Under the pieces are notes generated by a model. The model did not search any database, had not been told where the DNA came from, and saw only the letters and a program-made list of their open reading frames with translations. The position numbers were made by a program, and so were the translations under genes. This document shows, piece after piece, positions 6,856-13,008 of a stretch of 29,081 bases of DNA. Each line of letters begins with the position of its first letter. Position 1 is the first letter of the stretch. Where the stretch lies: positions 1 to 29,081 of the forward strand of contig JAQVAR010000004.1 of assembly GCA_028690725.1 (NCBI GenBank). Reading direction: 5' to 3'. Source of the DNA: Candidatus Iainarchaeum sp. (lineage in GTDB: Archaea > Iainarchaeota > Iainarchaeia > Iainarchaeales > JAAZKV01).

Positions 6856-7476
6856 ATGGAAGCCGAATTAATTGGTGCGATAATTGGCGGTGGATATATT
6901 TCAACAGCATGTAAAAAATATATTATTGGTTTTACCGGTCACCCAGAAGACGATTTAGGATATTATATATATCTATCCAAATTAGTTGAAATTGTTTTGG
7001 GCAAAAACGCTTTTTCAAAAGAAAGATTACGCGGGTTAAGAATGAAAATTTATTCTAAACCTATTTGTAATTATCTTGTCAATTCAGTTGGTTTGATTTC
7101 AGGAAGCACAAAATCTTTTTCAGTTAAAATATCAAAACAATTTTTTAAAGAGTGGTCACTCTTGCGTTATGTTATACGCGGGTTTGCTGACACGGGTGGT
7201 TCAGTATTTTTCTCAAAGAAACCAGGTGTTAAAAAATACCCTTCAATCGAGTTAACAACATGCAGCATAAATTTAGCAAAACAATTAAGGAAGGTGTTGT
7301 TAAATAAGGGATTTAGGGTTACAAAATTGCGAAGCTATTCTAGTAAATTATCAAAAAGGCCCTGTTATAAAGTCTGTTTGTATGGGATAAAAAATCTTCA
7401 AAAGTGGGTTAAAGAAATTGGTTTTTTGAATCCTACGAAAAAAGCAAAAGCTGAAAATTTGTTAAGAGATGCTTAA
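6856..7476 (+). CDS. LAGLIDADG homing-endonuclease family protein, probably inactive
   Basis: A 206-residue protein with the two-motif arrangement of single-chain LAGLIDADG endonucleases. Motif one is ELIGAIIGGGYIS (residues 4-16) and motif two is VIRGFADTGGSVFF (106-119). In both, the catalytic acid that normally precedes the last glycine is Gly (GG instead of DG), so DNA cleavage is probably lost. The start is ATG 6856; a GTG at 6841 would add five residues. It is free-standing between tRNA-Lys(CUU) and the intron-containing tRNA-Phe, not inside an intron. Codons richer in G/C (GGC, GCG, CGC) than its neighbours hint at transfer. It may be decaying or reused as a DNA/RNA-binding protein. 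Confidence 0.85.
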   Translation: MEAELIGAIIGGGYISTACKKYIIGFTGHPEDDLGYYIYLSKLVEIVLGKNAFSKERLRGLRMKIYSKPICNYLVNSVGLISGSTKSFSVKISKQFFKEWSLLRYVIRGFADTGGSVFFSKKPGVKKYPSIELTTCSINLAKQLRKVLLNKGFRVTKLRSYSSKLSKRPCYKVCLYGIKNLQKWVKEIGFLNPTKKAKAENLLRDA

Positions 7477-7519
7477 AAAACTTTGCCTTTCTAATTTATT
7501 TTGGCATGCTGGGTATTTT

Positions 7520-7628
7520 GGGACTGTAGCTCAGCCTGGGAGACAAACGCAAAGCTTTTTGTTTTGGTTTGCCCATTAGCACACGGCTGAAGACCGTGGT
7601 GTCGCGGGTTCAAATCTCGCCAGTCCCA
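7520..7628 (+). tRNA. tRNA-Phe (GAA) with D-arm intron
   Basis: Acceptor GGGACTG pairs with CAGTCCC, the anticodon arm is CACGG-CTGAAGA-CCGTG (GAA), and the T-arm is GCGGG-TTCAAAT-CTCGC. Read straight through, the D-arm is broken by extra sequence. Removing 7543-7577 restores GCTC-AGCCTGGGA-GAGC and a 74-base tRNA. No CCA is encoded. It is the only tRNA of the four in the window with an intron. Confidence 0.95.
7543..7577 (+). other. Non-canonical tRNA intron with bulge-helix-bulge
   Basis: A 35-base intron between tRNA positions 22 and 23. The splice motif is visible: a four-pair central helix of exon TGGG (7537-7540) with intron CCCA (7572-7575), a three-base 5' bulge AGA (7541-7543) and a three-base 3' bulge TTA (7576-7578), closed inside by CAAAC with GTTTG. 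Cutting after the second base of each bulge gives a perfect D-stem. It would be removed by the archaeal tRNA splicing endonuclease. The outer helix beyond the 3' bulge is weak, so this is a relaxed motif. Confidence 0.85.
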
Positions 7629-7729
7629 TTTATTTTTTTCTTATTTGATTTTTTTTTTAAAAAAAAATAATTTTTGGCTTTTGATTAATTTTTTTAATTT
7701 AAATTTTTTGATTGCTTAAAAAATTAGAA

Positions 7730-7749
7730 GAAGGGAAAAATTTCCCTTC
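7730..7749 (-). terminator. Hairpin terminator for the 30-residue protein gene
   Basis: GAAGGGAAA and TTTCCCTTC form a perfect nine-pair stem with an AA loop. It lies 42 bases past the stop codon at 7792 on the minus strand and is followed there by a T-rich run (TTTTTT near 7718-7723). Between it and the tRNA-Phe (7629-7729) I see only AT-rich DNA. Confidence 0.55.
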
Positions 7750-7791
7750 ATAAATAATTTAACAAAAAACAGTATTTTTTTGTTTTATATT

Positions 7792-7884
7792 TTATCTTCT
7801 TTTCTTTGCTTTTTTCTTAACTGCTTTTTTCTTTACTGGTTTTTTTCTTACAACTTTTTTCTTTGCTTTTTTCTTTGCTGCCAT
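7792..7884 (-). CDS. 30-residue lysine/alanine-rich basic protein
   Basis: A very short gene with strong translation signals: GAGGAGG lies seven bases before ATG 7884, and a TATA-like TTTTAAATAAAG lies further upstream. The product is MAAKKKAKKKVVRKKP followed by more KKK-A/V repeats ending KKRR. More than half the residues are Lys or Arg, and there is no acidic residue. It resembles the tails of histone H1-like and other nucleoid proteins, so a DNA- or RNA-binding (compaction) role is likely but unproven. The hairpin at 7730-7749 would end the transcript. It is a stand-alone gene between tRNA-Phe and the KaiC-like gene. Confidence 0.7.
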   Translation of the reverse strand: MAAKKKAKKKVVRKKPVKKKAVKKKAKKRR

Positions 7885-8002
7885 TTTAATAACCTCCTCA
7901 ACTTTATTTAAAAGAATAAAGTTTTTCTTCTATTTAAGCTTTTTTATTTTCATTTTTTTTTATTTTTTATTTTATTTTTTAAAATTTTTTTATAAAAAAA
8001 TA

Positions 8003-8155
8003 TTTTTTTCTTTTTGAGTCTTGTTTTTTTATGGTTTTTTTAATTTTTTTTATTTTTGTGTGTGTTATTTTTTTTTATTTTTATAGTTTTTTTATATATT
8101 ATTTTTTTGAGTGTTAAAAAAATAGTTGTTTTTAATTATGTTTTTTTTAAATATT
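8003..8155. repeat. Diverged T-rich dispersed repeat, copy B
   Basis: Counterpart of 4216-4400: CTTTTTGAG near the left, GTGTGTTATTTTTTTT in the middle, TTTTTGAGTG and GTTTTTAATTATG at the right. It overlaps the last codons of the KaiC-like gene on the minus strand. As with copy A, it lies just 3' of a minus-strand gene, so it may act as a shared 3'-end or termination region. The rest of 7885-8146 is featureless T-rich DNA. Confidence 0.45.
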
Positions 8156-8881
8156 ATAATCTTCATCAATGTTTCGAATTATTATTCCTTGTTCATTAAT
8201 TTCTAATGGGTGTAAATCTTCTGAATGTTTTGTTGCTCGCATTTTTCTTATGTGTAATGTTCTATTGCTTTGCGTTCCCAATCCCATATAATATAATATT
8301 ATTACTCCATCTGATACAAATTCTTCTACCCCATATTTTCCAATTCTTTTTGATTCTGGGTCTATTTCTGTTGTTAATATGGTTGTTACTCCTGCTCTTG
8401 ATAATAAATATATTGTTTTTAATATTGCTTTTCTAATGTCGTGTTCATTTTCAAAATTCATTCCTAATGCAGGTATTGAATCTATAACTACTCTTTTTGC
8501 TTTTACTTTTTTTATTGCTTTCATTAATTCTAATAAGAGTTTATCTAAATCAAATCCTGTTGCGGGTAATGAAAATTCTTCATCACTAGGTATTCCTATT
8601 TTTGCAATTGTTCCGTCAATTATGTTTATCATGTTGTTATCTTCTAATTTTCTAATGTTCCATCCAAATCTTAACATATCTTCTCGTATTAATTCTGGTC
8701 TCTCATCCAAGGTTAAATAAATTCCGGGTTCGCCTTCTTCTGCTCCGTTAATTAAAAATTGTATTGCAAAAATTGTTTTTCCTGTTCCGGTTCCACCACT
8801 TATTAAAAAACTTCTTCCTTCTGGAAAACCGCCTTCAATTAATTTATCGAATCCTTTTATGCCTGTTTTTACTCTATTCAT
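8147..8881 (-). CDS. KaiC-like RecA-superfamily ATPase, single domain
   Basis: A 244-residue protein with one KaiC domain. TGIKGFDKLIEGGFPEG starts the fold, Walker A is GGTGTGKT at 29-36, the catalytic-glutamate strand is YLTLDERPE, and Walker B is RVVIDSIPAL near 149-158. The final part (VEEFVSDGVIILYY, RTLHIRKMR) is the usual KaiC end. Such proteins act as ATP-driven switches in signalling, and the archaellum protein FlaH/ArlH is a relative, but no archaellum genes are present. GAGGAG precedes ATG 8881 by 11 bases. It is 25 bases downstream of a membrane-anchored secreted protein gene, so they are probably one operon and may form a surface-linked unit. Confidence 0.88.
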   Translation of the reverse strand: MNRVKTGIKGFDKLIEGGFPEGRSFLISGGTGTGKTIFAIQFLINGAEEGEPGIYLTLDERPELIREDMLRFGWNIRKLEDNNMINIIDGTIAKIGIPSDEEFSLPATGFDLDKLLLELMKAIKKVKAKRVVIDSIPALGMNFENEHDIRKAILKTIYLLSRAGVTTILTTEIDPESKRIGKYGVEEFVSDGVIILYYMGLGTQSNRTLHIRKMRATKHSEDLHPLEINEQGIIIRNIDEDYNI

Positions 8882-8906
8882 TTATATTAATACTCCTCTT
8901 TTGTTT

Positions 8907-10106
8907 TTAATTCTTTTTCTTTATTTTTTTGCTTATTTTCCATGCAATAATTATAATTAATATTATTATAATAATTATTATTCCAAATGGGTTTGTTCCT
9001 TGTTTTTCATTCCAATCTTGCATTGAATATGTTTGTATTGGGATTTCTATTATTTTTGTTTTTGTTGTTGCATCAGTATCTTGGTATTCTATTGTTGCTT
9101 TTATTATTGTGTTTTGTGTTTTAATTTCTTGATTGACAATTATGTTTGTTTTAAATGAATCAACATCATTTGGGGCTAATGATCCAATAAATTGTTTTGT
9201 TTTTTCTACTATTCCAATTTCTGTTTCTAAATTTATTATAGTAAATTCTGATTTTCCCGCTCCTTTATTAAATAATTCAAATGAAATTTCGTGGGTTTGC
9301 CCGGCTATTAATTCTATTTTTTCTCTTAATATTAAATCTAAATCAACTTCTCCTGATACTTTAAATCCAATATTTGTTGTTTCTTCGCTTCTTTCACCAA
9401 CATTATTCATATAAGATATGGTTACTGGCAAAGTATAATTTTTTAGAATTGCTTCTCTATTAACGCTAACAGTTATTATTTTTGTTTCTTCTTGTTTTGG
9501 TTCTAATTTTTCAATATATGCTATTGCTGAACCTAAGGGGGTTATTTCTCTTTCTATTATTACCCCACTTGCTACTATTGTTCTATCTTCTTTTAATTCT
9601 ATTATAATATCATATGCTGTGCTTGTTCCAAGATTTTTTACACTAAACTCTATTTTTTTTTCTTGACCAGGAACTAATTTTTGGCTTGATATTTCAATTA
9701 CTTTTATTAATGGTTCTTGGCCACTTACAATTATTTCTTTATTAATTGTTTTTCCAATTGGCTGTTCTTTTGATGTAATTGTTATTGGTATTGTATAAGT
9801 CATATTTTCTGCGCTTGGATCAACATAAATTTCAAAATATGTTAGCGCTTTTCCAAACTTTATTATGCCTCCAATTTCCTTTTTTTGTTTTTCTTTTACT
9901 TCAAAAGGATATTTATTTTCTATTTCTACTGTTACATTATTTTGACTTATTTCTTCATTATTCTCTAATTGTATAAACAATGTTATTGTACTGCCAGGTA
10001 TTGCTGGACTTGGGGTGTATGTTACTTGTGTTATTTCAGGGGGGGCTGCTAACACCCCAAAACTAAATAAAATCAAAAATATTATTATTAAAATTTTGTT
10101 ATTCAT
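8907..10106 (-). CDS. Secreted membrane-anchored protein with CARDB/S-layer-like repeats
   Basis: A surface protein of about 399 residues. ATG 10106 (MNNKILIIIFLILFSFGVLA) gives a good signal peptide, and GGGA precedes it by a few bases; the upstream ATG 10133 would only extend the cytoplasmic end. The body carries several beta-sandwich repeats of the COG1361/CARDB kind, each opening with a phrase such as ITLFIQLENNEE or KIEFSVKNLGTSTAYDI. The C-terminus is a single membrane helix (NPFGIIIIIIILIIIIAW) and a basic tail. Topology is therefore outside body, inside tail. It is the first gene of the pair with the KaiC-like ATPase. Ligand and partner are unknown. Confidence 0.78.
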   Translation of the reverse strand: MNNKILIIIFLILFSFGVLAAPPEITQVTYTPSPAIPGSTITLFIQLENNEEISQNNVTVEIENKYPFEVKEKQKKEIGGIIKFGKALTYFEIYVDPSAENMTYTIPITITSKEQPIGKTINKEIIVSGQEPLIKVIEISSQKLVPGQEKKIEFSVKNLGTSTAYDIIIELKEDRTIVASGVIIEREITPLGSAIAYIEKLEPKQEETKIITVSVNREAILKNYTLPVTISYMNNVGERSEETTNIGFKVSGEVDLDLILREKIELIAGQTHEISFELFNKGAGKSEFTIINLETEIGIVEKTKQFIGSLAPNDVDSFKTNIIVNQEIKTQNTIIKATIEYQDTDATTKTKIIEIPIQTYSMQDWNEKQGTNPFGIIIIIIILIIIIAWKISKKIKKKN

Positions 10107-10177
10107 TTTTTCCCTTTTAAAATTTTGTACCATTCATTATTAAATTCTTTGCGTGTTTTTTTAAAATTAATTATTTT

Positions 10178-11965
10178 TTATTTTCTTTCAATACTTTGTA
10201 TCGAATTAATTTCTTTTAGTTTTTTAATTATTTTCTCTAAGTTTTGTATGTTTTTTACTTCAATTTCAAATATTGCTTCAACATAGCCAGTATTTTTTAT
10301 TTTAAAATTGCTTGCTAATAATTTTATTTTATTTTTTTTAAATTCTCCTAATATTTCTCCTAAAAGACCTATTCTATCAATTGCATTTACTTTTATTTTT
10401 GTAGTTCCTTTTGCTTTTTCAAAAAATATTTCTATTAATTTGTTTTTTGGTATCTTTTTTATGTTTTCACAATTTTTTTTGTGTATTATTATTTTTCTTT
10501 TTGTTGTTTTTACACCAATAACATCTTCTCCTGGTAATGGGTTGCAACATTCAGCCATTTTTATTTTTTTTTCTTGTGTTATTTGTATTTTATTTTCTTT
10601 TTTTATTGTTTTTATTTTAAAATAATTTTTTATTTTTGATTTTGCTTTTTCACTTTCAACTGAATTTAACCATGTTTGTTTTATGGTGTTTTTTTTGTCA
10701 GTTATTATTTCTATTTTATCCAAATTTTTTAATTTTGTTTCTATTGAAACTAAAACCCCATTAATTTTTGCTTGTTTTGCTTTTTTTCCAATATCTGTGT
10801 GTACTGCAAAGGCAAAATCTATTGCTGTTGAATTTTCTGGTAAAGAAATTATTTTATTTTTTGGGGTAAATGCAAATATTTTTTCTCCAACAATTCTTTT
10901 ATTTTTATTTTCTTCTCCAATACTTTTTTGCCATTCTATTAATTGTCTTTCCCAACTAAGTTTGTTATCAAATTCTTTATTTTTTCTTAATCTTTTGTAT
11001 TCCCAGTATATGCTTGATTCTGTTCTTAAATGTTGTTGCCACGTTCTTATTTGTATTTCAATAACATCTTCATTTCTTTTTATTGCCGTGTGTATGCTTT
11101 GATATCCTTTTTTTCCTATTCCTTTTCCTTCTTTTGCAATATAATCATCAAATGCTTCTCGTATAAAATTATATTTTTCATGAATATTTCCTAAAATTTC
11201 ATAACATTCTTTTTCTTTATTACAAATTATTCTTATCCCATAAATATCATACATTTTTTTAAATGAAACTTTTTTCATTTTTTCATATATTGATAAAAAA
11301 TTTTTTGGTCTTCCAAAAATTTGTGCATTTATTTTGTCTTTCAACAATATTTCAATTTCTTCTATTATTTTTTTTATTATTTGTTCTCTTTCTTCTCTCG
11401 TTTTGTTTACTAACTTTTTTATTTTTTCATATTCTGTGGGTTTTTCTAATTTAAAACAATTATCATTTATCTGGCAATTTAAATCAGAAATTCCTAATTT
11501 TGTTGTTAATGGGGAATAAACATTTTTTGCTATAAAAACAAGTTTTTCGCAATTTTTTTCCATTGGGTTTTTTAATAAATCATTTATTTCAACCATTTTT
11601 ATTATTATTGTTTGCATATCTGTTGCTAAAGATAATATTAATGAAATTAATGTTTCTGGGGGCATTTTATTATAGTTATTATCAATAACTTCTTGTATTC
11701 TTTTACATTCAGTTATTATTAATTTTATGTTATTTTTAAAAGAATAGTTTTGTAAAATTTCTTGTTTTTCAATTGGTAAATTTTGTATTATCCACGCAAA
11801 TATTGTTTCATTTTGCATTTTTTTTTTAATAAAAAAATTAGTTACTCTAATAATGTGGTCAACTTTTTTTTTATTATTGTTTATTCTAACTCCATTAATT
11901 AAATTTTTTATTTCATTTTCATCTTTTTCATTTAAATTTTCAACTAATAATTGTTCTTCTAGCAT
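10178..11965 (-). CDS. rsh: RelA/SpoT-family (p)ppGpp synthetase, long form
   Basis: A 595-residue long RSH protein with the bacterial domain order. Residues 1-160 align with the hydrolase domain but lack the metal-binding His-Asp pair (AWIIQNLP and LATDMQTIIIKM where HD and the later Asp motif should be), so hydrolysis is probably lost. The synthetase domain is well kept: FGRPKNFLSIYEKM (217-230), YDIYGIRI with D240, GYQSIHTAI (287-295) and EIQIRTW (303-309). Then come a TGS domain (about 361-423), the AECCNPLPGEDVIG zinc/CC motif (471-484) and an ACT domain (523-595). ATG 11965 is leaderless by TATA spacing. It is divergent from the HPF-like gene. RSH proteins are common in bacteria but rare in archaea. 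Confidence 0.92.
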   Translation of the reverse strand: MLEEQLLVENLNEKDENEIKNLINGVRINNNKKKVDHIIRVTNFFIKKKMQNETIFAWIIQNLPIEKQEILQNYSFKNNIKLIITECKRIQEVIDNNYNKMPPETLISLILSLATDMQTIIIKMVEINDLLKNPMEKNCEKLVFIAKNVYSPLTTKLGISDLNCQINDNCFKLEKPTEYEKIKKLVNKTREEREQIIKKIIEEIEILLKDKINAQIFGRPKNFLSIYEKMKKVSFKKMYDIYGIRIICNKEKECYEILGNIHEKYNFIREAFDDYIAKEGKGIGKKGYQSIHTAIKRNEDVIEIQIRTWQQHLRTESSIYWEYKRLRKNKEFDNKLSWERQLIEWQKSIGEENKNKRIVGEKIFAFTPKNKIISLPENSTAIDFAFAVHTDIGKKAKQAKINGVLVSIETKLKNLDKIEIITDKKNTIKQTWLNSVESEKAKSKIKNYFKIKTIKKENKIQITQEKKIKMAECCNPLPGEDVIGVKTTKRKIIIHKKNCENIKKIPKNKLIEIFFEKAKGTTKIKVNAIDRIGLLGEILGEFKKNKIKLLASNFKIKNTGYVEAIFEIEVKNIQNLEKIIKKLKEINSIQSIERK

Positions 11966-11981
11966 AAATATTCTTTTTGGA

Positions 11982-12003
11982 AGAAGTTATTTTAATAACT
12001 TCT
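11982..12003. promoter_or_regulatory. Palindromic bidirectional promoter between rsh and hpf-like gene
   Basis: AGAAGTTATT, two T bases, then its exact inverse AATAACTTCT: a perfect ten-base dyad. Its AT-rich centre lies about 28 bases before the rsh ATG at 11965 on the minus strand, as expected for the TATA box of a leaderless mRNA. It lies equally far before a likely start near 12018 on the plus strand, just ahead of the GAGGAGGG of the HPF-like gene. A single symmetric element could thus serve and co-regulate both genes. Confidence 0.6.
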
Positions 12004-12035
12004 TTACATAGATTGCCATATGAGGAGGGTTTTTT

Positions 12036-12341
12036 TTGAAAGGTTTTGATAATATTGAGTTAATTAAATTTCCAGATTTAGATGAGATTGATAGTTCTAT
12101 TTTGGAAAAAACTTTTCAGAGATTTTTAAATAAAATTTCTATTATGCCTGAGGATAAATTAGTTTTAACTTCAAAAGAATATGCTAAAGGTGGTTTGAGA
12201 AAACAACATGATATTAAAGCACATTTAATTTATTCTGGCAAGTCGTTTGTTGCCTCTGAAATTGGTTGGCAATTATTGGAAACAGTGCAAAATGTGTTAA
12301 AAAAGCTCGAAAAAGAAGTGCTAAAAAGCACTTCTAAATAA
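12036..12341 (+). CDS. HPF/RaiA-like ribosome hibernation factor (probable)
   Basis: A 101-residue protein with the strand-helix-strand-strand-strand-helix pattern of hibernation-promoting factors: IELIKFPDLDEIDSSILEKT, then DKLVLTSKEYAKGG, HDIKAHLIYSGKSFVASEIG, and the long helix WQLLETVQNVLKKLEKEV. The last strand-helix pair resembles the HPF phrase in which a strand ending in a conserved Gly is followed by a helix near the decoding centre. It starts at TTG 12036 after a strong GAGGAGGG nine bases before. It is divergent from rsh across a shared palindromic promoter, which supports a starvation role. Overall identity to bacterial HPF is low, so this is a fold-and-context call. Confidence 0.55.
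   Translation: MKGFDNIELIKFPDLDEIDSSILEKTFQRFLNKISIMPEDKLVLTSKEYAKGGLRKQHDIKAHLIYSGKSFVASEIGWQLLETVQNVLKKLEKEVLKSTSK
12315..12334 (+). terminator. Hairpin at the end of the HPF-like gene
   Basis: GAAGTGCT, loop AAAA, AGCACTTC: a perfect eight-pair stem inside the last codons of the HPF-like gene, followed by a T-run at 12344-12350. It can act as a terminator and separates this gene from the convergent lysine-rich gene. Confidence 0.65.
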
Positions 12342-12349
12342 TATTTTTT

Positions 12350-12559
12350 TCATTTTTTTTTGTTGTTTTTTGTTGTTTTTTTCTTTTTTGTTGTTTTTTT
12401 TGTTGTTTTTTTCTTTTTTATTGTTTTTTTTGTTGTTTTTTTTATTTTTGGCTTTTTTACTGATTTTTTAGTGGTTTTAACATTTTCTTTTTCTGCTTTT
12501 AATTCTTTTCTCATTTGTTCAATTAGGTCTTTTACAGACATCTTCTTTTCAAAAACCAT
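12350..12559 (-). CDS. 69-residue protein with helical head and lysine/threonine tail
   Basis: Residues 1-24 form a short amphipathic helix (MSVKDLIEQMRKELKAEKEN), and residues 25-69 are a low-complexity tail of KKTTKK repeats with some Pro and Ile. GGAGG lies eight bases before ATG 12559, so that start is preferred over the ATG at 12541. The tail looks like the C-terminal tails of histone H1-like and other nucleoid proteins, and suggests DNA or RNA binding. The coding DNA is an imperfect tandem repeat of TTGTTTTTTT units on the plus strand, so repeat number may vary by slippage. It is convergent with the HPF-like gene and just downstream of SRP RNA. Confidence 0.7.
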   Translation of the reverse strand: MVFEKKMSVKDLIEQMRKELKAEKENVKTTKKSVKKPKIKKTTKKTIKKKKTTKKTTKKKKTTKNNKKK

Positions 12560-12648
12560 TTTATTCCTCCATTACTTTTATGTTATTTGCAAAAATCAAT
12601 GTTTTAATTCTATAAAAACTTTTTGTTTGGAAAAAGAGTTTTTTTTAG

Positions 12649-12917
12649 TGGACTTGCCGAAAAATGGATTTTTATTTAATATATTTGTTTCACAAAACAA
12701 ACTCCACTCTGTTACCCTTCAGCGCTCTAAAATAAAACTACCGTTGCTCTGTTCCCAGCCTGGCGGGGTTCACTTTACTTTTGGGCCTGTAAGGACAGGG
12801 TTTCGACGTTTGCTTTGTGGCAAATATATTAACATCCAACCTCTTTTTCGGCTTCAACTCCAGCATAAAGCGGATTTCTGGTAACAAGCCACCGCTACCG
12901 GCCCAGTCTAGTCCAAT
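12649..12917 (-). ncRNA. ffs: Archaeal signal recognition particle 7S RNA
   Basis: An island of higher G+C in AT-rich DNA. The minus strand carries the diagnostic helix 8 (12738-12773): GTGAACCCCGCC, then AGGCTGGGAACAGAGCAACGG, with the tetraloop and asymmetric bulge that bind SRP54. The 5' domain (about 12830-12915) has the archaeal GTTACCAGAAATCCGC and ATGCTGG...GAAGCC segments of helices 3-5. The ends TGGAC (12911-12915) and GTCCA (12649-12653) can pair as helix 1, which sets approximate borders. A TATA element TTTTAAAA lies near 12940-12948, about 25 bases upstream. It assembles with SRP54 and SRP19 to target proteins to the membrane. Exact ends are uncertain. Confidence 0.93.
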
Positions 12918-13008
12918 AATATTGTGTTTCAAAGCCTTTTAAAAGTGTGTTTTTTTTTCTTTATTTTTTTAATAAGTGTTTAAATACTTTTTATTTTATA
13001 ACTATTTT

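Noticed and set aside
6856..7476. LAGLIDADG gene as an intron-encoded endonuclease of a tRNA or rRNA
   Set aside because: Both flanking tRNAs are complete without it, and it is not within the tRNA-Phe intron.
7520..7628. tRNA-Phe as a pseudogene with a random D-arm insertion
   Set aside because: The insertion has a bulge-helix-bulge and its exact removal restores a perfect D-stem and all conserved positions.
12738..12932. Open frames across the G+C-rich island, including a 64-codon minus-strand frame
   Set aside because: The stretch is the SRP RNA; the helix 8 core and archaeal helices 3-5 explain its composition, and no Shine-Dalgarno precedes the frames.
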